From Clostridia bacterium (GTDB lineage: Bacteria; Bacillota; Clostridia; Christensenellales; Pumilibacteraceae), in assembly GCA_022791055.1 (NCBI GenBank), contig JAAVYI010000035.1:1-53534 (forward strand): a DNA stretch of 53,534 bases. Reading direction: 5' to 3'. Each line of letters begins with the position of its first letter. Position 1 is the stretch's first letter. Made by a program: the position numbers and the translations under genes. The notes below the pieces were generated by a model. It was not told where the DNA came from, searched no databases, and saw only the letters and a list, made by a program, of their open reading frames with translations. Of the stretch, positions 8,187 to 16,280 are shown piece after piece.

Positions 8187-9508
8187 ACGCGCTGCCGCCG
8201 TCGTTCGTCGGGGAAATGCGCGGCCTGTTGGGGACGGAAGCCGACGATCTGTTCGACGCGTTACACCGTCCCCCGGTGCGCGGCGTGCGCAGAAACGCGC
8301 TCAAAGTCTCGGCCGACGACTTTGCCGCGCTGTTCGGCCCGTTCCCGCGCATTCCCTATGCCGACGACGGATACTATGCCGACGGCGACGCATTCTGCGG
8401 CTACACGCCGGCGCACCACGCCGGACTTTTTTACATACAGGAGCCGGGCGCGCAGTTTCCCGTCCGTCTGTTAGGCGGCCGTCGATTCCGCCGCGCGCTC
8501 GACCTGTGCGCAGCCCCCGGCGGCAAAAGCGGACAACTGGCCTGCTTCTGCGACGAGCTGTACGCCAACGAGCCTGTGTATAAACGCGCGCATATCCTGT
8601 GCGGCAATCTCGAACGGTTGGGCGTGCGCAACGCCGTCGTCACCTGCAACCGTCCCGACGAGTACGCCGCGGCCGCGGCGGGCAGTTTCGATTTGGTGGT
8701 CGTCGACGCGCCGTGTTCGGGCGAGGGCATGTTCCGCAAAGAGCCGGCGGCCGTCGAGGCTTATTCGGCCGCACACGTGGCCGCCTGCGCCGTCCGCTCG
8801 TCGGCGATCCTACATAGCGCGGCGGCTTGCGTCGGCGAGGGCGGGTATTTGCTGTACTCGACTTGTACGTTCAACCGCAGCGAAAACGAAGGCGTTTTGC
8901 GCGCCTTTTTGCAAGCGCACCCCGATTTTTCCGCATTGCCTGTCCCGCCCGAACTGCGGCCGCATGTGTACTCTACCGACTTCGAAGGCGGGGCGCGGCT
9001 GCTGCCCCACCGTATCGACTGCGAGGGGCAGTTCGCTTGCCTATTGCAACGCGCGGACGGCGAGCGGCCGACGCTCAAAACGACGGCATTGCCCGCCGCG
9101 CGGGGCAAGGAATGGAAAGCGGTATTCTCGCAGGTCAGCGCCGACCCTCCCTGGATGCCGGCAAGCGAAATGCGCGGGAAAATCGTGCTTTCCCCGCGCA
9201 TACCGGTAGGACTCAACGTGCTTGCCGCGGGAGTCGCGGTCGCTACCGTCGACAAGCTGCCCCGTCCCTGTCATGCTTTGGCGGCCGCGCTCCTAAAAGG
9301 GCATACGGCCCATGCCGTCGATTTTGCGCTCGATGCGCCCGAATTATACGCCTACTTAAAGGGCGAACAGCTGTCTGCCGATTTTACCGGTTGGGGCGTC
9401 GTGACCGCCGCCGGGTTTCCGCTCGGCCTCGTCAAGGCTTCGGGCGGCACGGCCAAAAACCATTACCCCAAAGGGCTGTACAACCGCATCGATCCCGCGC
9501 GCCGTTAG
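8183..9508 (+). CDS. rsmF: RsmF-type rRNA m5C methyltransferase
   Basis: The 441-residue protein is a SAM-dependent RNA cytosine-C5 methyltransferase of the RsmF/YebU type found in Firmicutes. The SAM-binding loop is LDLCAAPGGKSGQLA, the motif IV Cys is in DAPCSGEGMFRK (the GEGMFRK extension is characteristic), and the catalytic Cys is in YSTCTFNRSENE. A C-terminal PUA-like/RNA-binding portion follows (LKGHTAHAVDF, YPKGLYNRIDP). The start is TTG 8183: GGAGG (8171-8175) lies 7 nt upstream and the codon overlaps the previous stop. The gene is convergent with spoIIID, overlapping its end by 4 nt. Confidence 0.88.
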   Translation: MNALPPSFVGEMRGLLGTEADDLFDALHRPPVRGVRRNALKVSADDFAALFGPFPRIPYADDGYYADGDAFCGYTPAHHAGLFYIQEPGAQFPVRLLGGRRFRRALDLCAAPGGKSGQLACFCDELYANEPVYKRAHILCGNLERLGVRNAVVTCNRPDEYAAAAAGSFDLVVVDAPCSGEGMFRKEPAAVEAYSAAHVAACAVRSSAILHSAAACVGEGGYLLYSTCTFNRSENEGVLRAFLQAHPDFSALPVPPELRPHVYSTDFEGGARLLPHRIDCEGQFACLLQRADGERPTLKTTALPAARGKEWKAVFSQVSADPPWMPASEMRGKIVLSPRIPVGLNVLAAGVAVATVDKLPRPCHALAAALLKGHTAHAVDFALDAPELYAYLKGEQLSADFTGWGVVTAAGFPLGLVKASGGTAKNHYPKGLYNRIDPARR

Positions 9509-9774
9509 TGCGCGCTTTTTTCTTCCTTTTGCCGCAGATACTTTTCGCGCGTGGCAACGCCGCCGCGCAAGTGCCGCTCGCTCAAATTAAATTCGAGCAC
9601 GCTTTTGACTTTCAGATACAGCGCGTGGTCGATGTCTTTGAGCCGTTCGGTGACGTCCTTATGTACCGTCGATTTGCTCGTCCCGAAGCGTTCTGCGCAG
9701 TCGCGCACGGTCGCCCGTGTTTCCAAGATGTATTCCGCGTTCATCAGAGCGCGTTTTATCATATAATCTCGCAT
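9505..9774 (-). CDS. spoIIID: Sporulation transcriptional regulator SpoIIID
   Basis: This 89-residue DNA-binding protein acts in the mother cell and modulates the sigma-E regulon. The family core is clear: MRDYMIKRALMNAEYILE, helix-turn-helix TVRDCAERFGTSKSTVHKDV, and the hallmark ERHLRGGVATREKYL. I chose ATG 9774 rather than the upstream TTG 9789 because it aligns with the usual family start. In many Clostridia spoIIID lies beside spoIIQ; here a spoIIQ-like gene sits at 36.7 kb on the same strand, with the 20-kb island in between. Its presence shows a spore-forming lineage. Confidence 0.92.
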   Translation of the reverse strand: MRDYMIKRALMNAEYILETRATVRDCAERFGTSKSTVHKDVTERLKDIDHALYLKVKSVLEFNLSERHLRGGVATREKYLRQKEEKSAH

Positions 9775-9963
9775 GGTAGTATTTAACACCCCCGTTTTTT
9801 ACCGAACGGATATTTTCCGCGCGGCCGAATGTTAAATTATATGTCGAAATATATGGTTTTATGAACGGTTTTGCGGCGCTTTTATGCCGACAGGAACGCC
9901 GAAAGAAAAAGACACATAGAATGTACCAGACCGAAAAATTTTACAAGTGAGGTATAGTACACT

Positions 9964-10407
9964 ATGTTTCGATTCAATCCTTTATGGAGATGCTGCAACA
10001 GCTGTTGCCCCGACGACTGCATTCCGGAGCCGCCGTGTCCCGAGCCGCAGCCCTGTCCCCCGCCGCATCACCACTGCTGTGAAGTAGGTCCGACCGGACC
10101 GATGGGTCCGACCGGCCCGCAGGGCGTGCAAGGCATTCAGGGTGTTCCCGGCGCGACAGGCGCAACCGGTGCGACGGGCGCTACGGGCGCTACCGGTGCG
10201 ACCGGCCCGATGGGGCCGATGGGTCCGCAAGGTTTCGCCGGTCCCGTAGGTCCGACAGGTCCGCAGGGTATTCAAGGCATTCAGGGCGCAACCGGCCCGA
10301 CAGGCCCGCAAGGTATCGCAGGCCCCGCAGGCCCCACCGGTCCTGCCGGCGCTACCGGCGCCACGGGCGCGACGGGCGCGACGGGCGCAGTTGCTCGTTT
10401 GCTTTAA
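9964..10407 (+). CDS. 5' half of a collagen-like G-X-Y protein gene, interrupted by the 20-kb element
   Basis: As it stands the gene encodes 147 residues: a short Cys-rich N-terminus (CC at 10-11 and 14-15, further Cys at 19, 25, 31, 38-39), a Pro-rich stretch, then G-X-Y triplets from residue 42 ([19 protein letters not shown] repeats). At codon 143 (10390) the repeat abruptly becomes V-A-R-L-L-stop, supplied by the inserted element. The missing C-terminal half lies at 30643-31134 in the correct phase. GTGAGG precedes ATG 9964 by 10 nt, and TATAGT overlaps this region. Collagen-like proteins of spore formers (BclA type) build exosporium filaments; the adjacency to spoIIID fits but the location is inferred. 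Confidence 0.85.
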   Translation: MFRFNPLWRCCNSCCPDDCIPEPPCPEPQPCPPPHHHCCEVGPTGPMGPTGPQGVQGIQGVPGATGATGATGATGATGATGPMGPMGPQGFAGPVGPTGPQGIQGIQGATGPTGPQGIAGPAGPTGPAGATGATGATGATGAVARLL

Positions 10408-10412
10408 GGGAC
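10371..10412. other. attL of the 20-kb element
   Basis: The left side is collagen-coding sequence (GCGACGGGCGCA), the core is GT at 10390-10391, and the right side is TGCTCGTTTGCTT followed by TAAGGG (10405-10410). The element supplies a stop codon (TAA 10405-10407) that truncates the collagen frame. Confidence 0.75.
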
Positions 10413-10443
10413 GGTTTTTACTCTTTTTTGTTGATATTCTTCT

Positions 10444-12042
10444 TTAAAGATTTTCGCCTTTTCGGAACTTATAGTGAATATCGATCTCGCGTTCTTCGTT
10501 GTCGGCAACCTTTTCCCCGATTGCTATGTAGTCGATCAGCTGTAAGCACATCTCGCGCGTAAGGCTGTCGCCTTTACCGTAGCTTTTCAGTCTGCGTATG
10601 TATTCCTCTGCGTCCGCATCGTCTTGATTCGATTCGGCAAGCCGTTTTTCGATTTCGGCGAGCATATTCTGTACCGCCTCTTTTTCGGCTTGGTACTTTT
10701 CGCAAAGGCTTATACAAACGCTTTCGGGCATCTTACCCAATACCCTTTCTTCAAACGCGGTTTGGATCAATTTGTCCAATTCGGCAAGTCTATTTTTGGT
10801 TGCTTTGAGTTGCTTTTCGTCGGAATAGCGGCTTTGCTCGGTATGCTTTGCACGCGCTCGCAAAAACCGTTCTTTTGCTTTCGCTTCGTCGATCTCCACG
10901 TCCTCTAATAAAGAATGTATATCGTCCAAAACCAATGCTTCCAGTAGCTGTTCCGTGATGTGATGCGACGTACAATACTTCTTTCCGAGATCGACATAGG
11001 TACGACATACAAAACAATTACGGACATCTTTGGCTGATTTGAATTTGAGTTTTTTGCCGCAATGCGGGCAAACGACCAATCCCGATAACGGATGCACTAC
11101 GTTTGCTTTATCAGCCCGTCCGCACTTACCCTCATAAGTTGCCTGTACTTTATCCCAAATCTCTTTGCTTATGATCGGTTCGTGTGCGTTCTCATTTACT
11201 ATCCACTCGTTTTGGGGTATCTGTACAACCTTATGGTTTTTATAGGAAACCCGCGTCGTCTTATGCTGTACCGTATGACCGAGATAAGTAGGATTTGAAA
11301 GTATCCATCGTATTGTTTCTGGATTCCAATACGGTTTACAAGGTCTGTTCCATTTACCGCCGTCGAGCTTGGTAAAGTACGTTGCCGGATTGGGTATTCC
11401 CTCGTCCGTTAAAATTCTCGCAATCGTCCGCGCCGAATGCCCCTGCAATCGCAAATCGTAAATGCGCTTTACGACGGTTGCCGCTTGTTCGTCAATGACC
11501 GCCGTGCGGCTCTCGTCGTCCCCCGCCTTATACCCGTATGGATAATTCCAATTCGTGTACTTGCCCGAACGCTGACTCGATTCCAATACCGCTCTTATCT
11601 TTTTGCTTGTATTCGCCGCGTGCCACTCGTTAAACACGTTCATGATCGGCATCATATCCATTGCGGTGCTTGTTCGATCTGCGGTATCTACGTTATCGTT
11701 GATTGCAATAAACCGTATTCCGTAAGCAGGAAATATGTAGTCTATATACTGTCCGACTTCGATATAGTTACGACCGAACCGCGATAAATCTTTTACGATA
11801 ATCGTATCGATTCTACCCGACTTCGCATCATCTAACAATCGTTGCACGTCGGGGCGGTCGAAGTTCGTTCCCGAATATCCGTCGTCGGCGTACTCGTCCA
11901 CCACTTGGAATCCGTGTTCTTCGGCGTATTGCCGAAGCAGTATGCCTTGATGCTCGATAGACATGGATTCGCCCGCTTTCTCGTCCTCTTTGGAAAGCCG
12001 TTTATAAAGACCTGTTTTATTCAGTTGTTTTTGCTTTGCCAT
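10444..12042 (-). CDS. tnpX: TnpX-like large serine recombinase
   Basis: This 532-residue recombinase is the likely integrase/excisionase of the 20-kb element. The N-terminal resolvase domain has the catalytic Ser in GLYKRLSKED (about residue 17) and the typical DGYSGTNFDRP and VKDLSRFGRNY motifs. A recombinase domain (YGYKAG, ILSNPTYLGHTVQ) and a zinc ribbon (CPHCGKK and CRTYVDLGKKYC, about 325-365) follow, then a coiled-coil-rich C-terminus. This is the Tn4451/Tn5397 TnpX family. It reads towards the left end of the element, its stop lying 54 bp inside the GT core. The frame is full length and all visible catalytic residues are present. Confidence 0.92.
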   Translation of the reverse strand: MAKQKQLNKTGLYKRLSKEDEKAGESMSIEHQGILLRQYAEEHGFQVVDEYADDGYSGTNFDRPDVQRLLDDAKSGRIDTIIVKDLSRFGRNYIEVGQYIDYIFPAYGIRFIAINDNVDTADRTSTAMDMMPIMNVFNEWHAANTSKKIRAVLESSQRSGKYTNWNYPYGYKAGDDESRTAVIDEQAATVVKRIYDLRLQGHSARTIARILTDEGIPNPATYFTKLDGGKWNRPCKPYWNPETIRWILSNPTYLGHTVQHKTTRVSYKNHKVVQIPQNEWIVNENAHEPIISKEIWDKVQATYEGKCGRADKANVVHPLSGLVVCPHCGKKLKFKSAKDVRNCFVCRTYVDLGKKYCTSHHITEQLLEALVLDDIHSLLEDVEIDEAKAKERFLRARAKHTEQSRYSDEKQLKATKNRLAELDKLIQTAFEERVLGKMPESVCISLCEKYQAEKEAVQNMLAEIEKRLAESNQDDADAEEYIRRLKSYGKGDSLTREMCLQLIDYIAIGEKVADNEEREIDIHYKFRKGENL

Positions 12043-12057
12043 GATTGCGCTGTATCC

Positions 12058-12243
12058 TTACAAGCCCATTTCCCGATCGGCACGACAGATCGCAAGTTCC
12101 GTCATAAGGGTCGTCAGATCTTTGTCGCCCGCAAAATGTCTTGTAATGATAAACCGCTTCCCGTTGATTTCGCATCTGCGTTGGGAAGTCGGAACATTTT
12201 CTTTTTGGGTTTTTATATCCGCTGTTCTTTTATCCGTTTCCAT
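12058..12243 (-). CDS. TnpW-like small protein upstream of the recombinase
   Basis: This 61-residue protein has a polar N-terminus and a core INGKRFIITRHFAGDKDLTTLMTEL resembling the TnpW family of Tn4451-like elements (typically an INGxxYxVxxHFs pattern). It ends 15 nt upstream of the recombinase start on the same strand, the standard position. The function of TnpW is not established. The assignment is by pattern and position and is only moderately secure. Confidence 0.65.
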   Translation of the reverse strand: METDKRTADIKTQKENVPTSQRRCEINGKRFIITRHFAGDKDLTTLMTELAICRADREMGL

Positions 12244-12322
12244 ACCCTTTAAAAAGTTTTTAAGTCGCTTACTAAAACTTTCTATATGTATATGACCGAA
12301 TATCCTGTCCGTATAACCCCGG

Positions 12323-12364
12323 CAAAAAAAATGTCCGTATTACTCGTACTTGTACTACGGACAT
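12323..12364 (-). terminator. Terminator of the FAD oxidoreductase / TIM-barrel operon
   Basis: On the minus strand ATGTCCGTA (12364-12356), a 16-nt loop and TACGGACAT (12339-12331) are followed by TTTTTTT. It lies about 75 bp past the stop of the gene at 12441. Confidence 0.8.
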
Positions 12365-12440
12365 GCAACATTTTATATATAAACGACAGCGAGCGCAAAC
12401 TACGCCCGCCGTCACTCCGTTTTATTCGATTTCGTATGGT

Positions 12441-13298
12441 CTATCGACTATTCGTCAATTCCTTTCGGATATAGTCGGCGATCGCCGCCATAAACGTAAG
12501 CGCGGCCGGAACGAGTTGTTTGGGAAACTTCGGCAAAAACGCATCGCTTTCCAGCGTAATGTCTCCGTCATAGCCTATATCCTTCAACGCGGCAATGATC
12601 GGCGCATACTTGATATTACGGGTAAACGGCAAAGTGTGCGTATCGTGTATCAAATCGTTATCGTGCAAATGAATACCCTTGACCCGGCCGCCGAGCGCGC
12701 GTATCATTTTTTCGGCGGACGTATCAAGCCCCTTCATTTCCCCGTGTCCGACGTCCACAAGCGCACAGAAAACCGTTTCATCCAACAAATCGAGATGCGC
12801 GTTGAAGTTCGCGCCGTCCGAACAAGCCCCCGGCAGCGCATGTCCGTTTTCATTATCCCAGCCCCACATGTTTTCGAGCGCGATCCGAATGCCGAATTTC
12901 TTGGCATACGGTTCGAAACGTTTGTATAACTTTGCGTTTTCCTGTGGCATCGGACTGTTTCCCGGGTGTACTACGCTCAATTTCGCCCCGAGGATAGCCG
13001 ATATTTCCAAAGCGCGCACGATCTCTGCGAACCGCGCTTTCGTTTTTTCTTCCGAATCGGAAAACACGAGCGGAAACGGCGCGTGCGTCTGGTTGCAAAC
13101 GATGCCTATCGAATCGGCATATTTCCGCAACGCTTTTGCTTTCTCCGCATACTCGTTTTCGCCGATCCACGGACAGGACGACGCATTGAACATAGAAAAA
13201 TCATAAGCGTCGAACCCCGCCTCTTTCAATGCGGACAGCCTTTCTTCGTATGACGCATAGAAACTTGCGAGCGAATCTGTTTCCGTCGAAATATACAT
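12441..13298 (-). CDS. Xylose-isomerase-like TIM-barrel sugar isomerase/epimerase
   Basis: This 285-residue protein is a cytosolic sugar phosphate isomerase/epimerase-type TIM barrel (AP endonuclease 2 fold). Candidate divalent-metal ligands are visible in family positions: Glu in IALENMWGW, Asp and His in LVDVGHGE, His in GIHLHDND, and Glu in ITLESDAF. It lies 62 bp downstream of the FAD oxidoreductase and ends before a strong terminator, so the pair is an operon. The substrate is unknown; with the neighbouring oxidoreductase it could interconvert a keto- or oxidised sugar (inference). Confidence 0.82.
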   Translation of the reverse strand: MYISTETDSLASFYASYEERLSALKEAGFDAYDFSMFNASSCPWIGENEYAEKAKALRKYADSIGIVCNQTHAPFPLVFSDSEEKTKARFAEIVRALEISAILGAKLSVVHPGNSPMPQENAKLYKRFEPYAKKFGIRIALENMWGWDNENGHALPGACSDGANFNAHLDLLDETVFCALVDVGHGEMKGLDTSAEKMIRALGGRVKGIHLHDNDLIHDTHTLPFTRNIKYAPIIAALKDIGYDGDITLESDAFLPKFPKQLVPAALTFMAAIADYIRKELTNSR

Positions 13299-13360
13299 GT
13301 TTTTTGTCTCCTATCTCTTGCGCATATTGATTGCTCCGCAACGTTGCGCGGGATCCGCCG

Positions 13361-15148
13361 CTAATATGCTGCTTTCTTCATCGGCTCGTTGTAAACGCGC
13401 ACCTCGAATACCGTCGCATCGGGCGCACCGTATGTATTGTATAGCACAAGCGTCAATTTGTCAAACGTTGTTTTGTCGAAACCGATATACCGACTGCGTT
13501 GGATATTATTCCGTATTTCGATCTTCTTTTGCAAAACCGCACCGGCATACAGCTCGACGTCGAAGTCGCGCACCAACTCGACGGGAAAATCGCGTTGTAA
13601 TGACCGTATCCGATCGGACTGCGTAATCGTCAGTTCGTACCGCAAATTGCTGTCGAACCGCACGATCACCTCGTTAGCCTCGACCGCCGTCGACCACGTG
13701 AGCGTCAATCGCTCGCCCGCAGCCGCGATCCCCTGCGACACGTATCGGTGGCAAGTATTGCCGACGTCTCGGCTACAACCGCTGATCACTTTTTGCGGCT
13801 CGCAATCGGGCCGATGGGAAGTCGCCGACACGCAAGCGTCGCGCGCCAAATCTTCGGTATCGGTATTGAATTTGCCGGGCAGATAGCAATCGTATTTCAA
13901 CAGCGTCTGCTGCAATTCCTCGATATGTTCGCCCACCGCCCGCGCCGCACGCAACCCGTGCGACAATGCGACAGCCGCGGCCGTACCGACGGCCTGCCCG
14001 ACCACCGCGCACGTCCCCATAACGCGCGTAGAGCCGAACGCGATATGCGACGCGCTGATGGCGCGACCGGCTAAAAACAGATTCTCGATGTTGCGCGAGT
14101 ATAAGCATCGATACGGGATCCCGTACAAGTCTTTGGTCATGTAATACGTCGTAGGCATACGGTCAAGCGACAAAAATCCTTTGGGTACGTGTACGTCCAT
14201 ATCCCAACCGCCGTATGCCACAACGTCCGCAAACGCCCGACAGGACAAAACGTCCTGTTCCGTCAGCACGTAGTCGCCTGTCAACCGACGGCTTTCCCGC
14301 CGACCGGGGACGGCGCCCACCCAATCGAGCGCGTAATTTTCGGCACGGTGTCCCGGTTGATTTTTAACATGATCCCAAACGCCGTACAGAATGCGCAGCA
14401 GTTCGTCGCGGATCTTTTCGGCGTCGTCGATGACGTCCAAATCGCCGCTGACCTCTAACCACCAATATCCCGACGTGATCTCGGAATGCTCGCGGTTCTC
14501 TAAATCGGATTCGGTATAGGTATACGCCCAGTCCGGCTTGATAAACGGAACCGGTCGCCCCATATCCTTGGCGGAAAACATGATGGAACTGCCCATAAGC
14601 AGGCTGTCCGATTGCGCCGGCGCGTCCGGCTCGTCGAACACATTGCGGCCTTCCCTGCCGTACATATACTGTGCGCCTGCCGCGAACCCGACGAAGCCGT
14701 CGCCCGTCGCGTCGGCAAAAAATTCGGCAAGCAGGGTGTATTCGGTTTCCGTCGTCATCTGCACGGCGCGCACCGACCGAATACGTCCGTCCGCCGCGTC
14801 TACGTCCAATACCCGCGCATTGAGATACAGGTCGAGATTCTCTTCTTTCGACACGCAGTCCCAAAATACGGCGTCCTGCACCGAAAAAGAGTGTTGCGGG
14901 TTGAGATAGCGGTTTTTCAATAGAAGTTCTTCGATAATACCCGTTTCCCGCGCATTGTTCTGCGTGCCGTGTTTATCCGCGCCGCAGATATGCATACGTA
15001 TTTCGCTGCTGGCATTGCCGCCCAATACCGGCCTATCTTGCACAAGCGCCGTTCTGACGCCCAAACGCGCCGCCGCGATCGCCGCGCACATGCCGGACAT
15101 TCCGCCGCCGACAACGATAAAATCATACTTTTCCGTTGCTTGTTTCAT
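13361..15148 (-). CDS. FAD-dependent oxidoreductase (PF12831 type)
   Basis: This 595-residue protein starts with a classic FAD-binding Rossmann motif (DFIVVGGGMSGMCAAIAAARLG), then VLGGNASSEIRMHICGA, a signature of the FAD_oxidored family, and a second FAD contact (NLFLAGRAISASHIAFGSTRVMGTCAVVGQAVG). The last 170 or so residues form a beta-rich, F5/8-like C-terminal domain. There is no signal peptide, so it is cytosolic. Such proteins are often found in glycan-degradation loci but their substrates are mostly undetermined. It is the first gene of a two-gene operon divergent from the AraC-type regulator. Confidence 0.82.
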   Translation of the reverse strand: MKQATEKYDFIVVGGGMSGMCAAIAAARLGVRTALVQDRPVLGGNASSEIRMHICGADKHGTQNNARETGIIEELLLKNRYLNPQHSFSVQDAVFWDCVSKEENLDLYLNARVLDVDAADGRIRSVRAVQMTTETEYTLLAEFFADATGDGFVGFAAGAQYMYGREGRNVFDEPDAPAQSDSLLMGSSIMFSAKDMGRPVPFIKPDWAYTYTESDLENREHSEITSGYWWLEVSGDLDVIDDAEKIRDELLRILYGVWDHVKNQPGHRAENYALDWVGAVPGRRESRRLTGDYVLTEQDVLSCRAFADVVAYGGWDMDVHVPKGFLSLDRMPTTYYMTKDLYGIPYRCLYSRNIENLFLAGRAISASHIAFGSTRVMGTCAVVGQAVGTAAAVALSHGLRAARAVGEHIEELQQTLLKYDCYLPGKFNTDTEDLARDACVSATSHRPDCEPQKVISGCSRDVGNTCHRYVSQGIAAAGERLTLTWSTAVEANEVIVRFDSNLRYELTITQSDRIRSLQRDFPVELVRDFDVELYAGAVLQKKIEIRNNIQRSRYIGFDKTTFDKLTLVLYNTYGAPDATVFEVRVYNEPMKKAAY

Positions 15149-15244
15149 GCTATTACTCCGTATATAATTTTCCGCTACCGCCGATTTGCTGTTTTTATGT
15201 CGAGAATATTTTACCGGACGTTTCGTCGATTTTCATCAAACCTC

Positions 15245-15273
15245 TTGACGAAACAGCCGTTTTGTTATATAAT
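15245..15273 (+). promoter_or_regulatory. Promoter of the PocR/AraC regulator gene
   Basis: TTGACG (15245-15250), 17-nt spacer, TATAAT (15268-15273): a strong vegetative-type promoter in the 175-bp divergent region between the FAD oxidoreductase and the regulator. The ATG at 15324 has GGGAG 9 nt upstream. Confidence 0.75.
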
Positions 15274-15323
15274 GTACTTATATGCGCCTATAAACTTAAT
15301 TTTTCGGCAAAAGGGAGAAAATC

Positions 15324-16211
15324 ATGCTGATGTATGAAATCGCAAACGACGCAGTGAACTATATCGACTATCTGATCAACACACTCAATTTGCAAATTTC
15401 ACTGTGCAACATTTATCAATCGTTCTCCGCGTGTCTGCATCTGCTGCACCCGTATAACGCCCACGAGAACTCGTACTGCAAATGTATCAAAACCAATCGA
15501 AATGCGCTTTCCTATTGCGTCGCGTACCAAGATAAGACGATGGCCAAATGCCAAGAGGGCGAATTTTACGGACGTTGCTGGGCAGGCGTCGAAGAATTTG
15601 TATTTCCCATTACCGCCAACAACAAGGCGCTCGGATTCATCAGCGTATCGGGTTACCGCGACGAACATATCGATCGGGAGCAACTAGGCGCGATCGCGCA
15701 AAAATACAACTTGAACCCGGATATACTGCAAGCAAAGTTCGGCGCGCTTTCGACCGAAAAACCCAATGCCGCGCAGATACGCACGCTGGTAAACCCTTTG
15801 TGTCATATGCTGTCGCTCCTGTACTTGCAATCGAGCCAACCGAGCGCCAACAGCGATTCCGAACGCATCTACCAAGAAATCGTCAATTATCTGTTCGACC
15901 ATTACAACCAGGACATTTCGCTAACGCAGATCGCCGAACACTGCGGCTATTCGGAATCGCACGTGCGACATCTCTTTAAGCAATACAGCCACTCGACGAT
16001 CCATGCGTATTTGACGCTCTTACGCATCAAACGCGCCAAGAACCTTTTGGCGAATACCAAGATGTCCGTCATCGACATCGCGTATGAAGTCGGTTACAAC
16101 GACTCCAACTACTTTACAACCACGTTCAAGAAGGAAACGGGACTGACGCCCAAAGCCTACCGGAAAGAGAATGAGAAGCAATTCGTCTACAGCCGTCTGA
16201 ACTGGATGTGA
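15324..16211 (+). CDS. AraC-family regulator with N-terminal PocR-type sensory domain
   Basis: The 295-residue protein has a PocR-like ligand domain (about residues 10-165) with Cys in CKCIKTNR, CVAY and GRCWAG positions, and a C-terminal AraC double helix-turn-helix (about 185-285: ISLTQIAEHCGYSESHVRHLFKQYS and MSVIDIAYEVGYNDSNYFTTTFKKETGLTPKAYRK). PocR domains bind small carbon compounds. It is the only regulator in the island, transcribed opposite to the oxidoreductase operon and convergent with the long sugar operon, and is the best candidate activator of both. Confidence 0.88.
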   Translation: MLMYEIANDAVNYIDYLINTLNLQISLCNIYQSFSACLHLLHPYNAHENSYCKCIKTNRNALSYCVAYQDKTMAKCQEGEFYGRCWAGVEEFVFPITANNKALGFISVSGYRDEHIDREQLGAIAQKYNLNPDILQAKFGALSTEKPNAAQIRTLVNPLCHMLSLLYLQSSQPSANSDSERIYQEIVNYLFDHYNQDISLTQIAEHCGYSESHVRHLFKQYSHSTIHAYLTLLRIKRAKNLLANTKMSVIDIAYEVGYNDSNYFTTTFKKETGLTPKAYRKENEKQFVYSRLNWM

Positions 16212-16233
16212 GATCGCTCGCATGTACCGAATA

Positions 16234-16278
16234 CAGTTTCCCCTTGCGGCTTCGGAAAACCGCAAGGGGACTGTTTTT
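16234..16278. terminator. Bidirectional terminator between regulator and sugar operon
   Basis: CAGTTTCCCCTTGCGG (16234-16249) pairs with CCGCAAGGGGACTG (16260-16273, two-base bulge) and runs into TTTTTC. It serves the plus-strand regulator gene and sits at the convergent end of the minus-strand operon. Confidence 0.8.
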
Positions 16279-16280
16279 CT

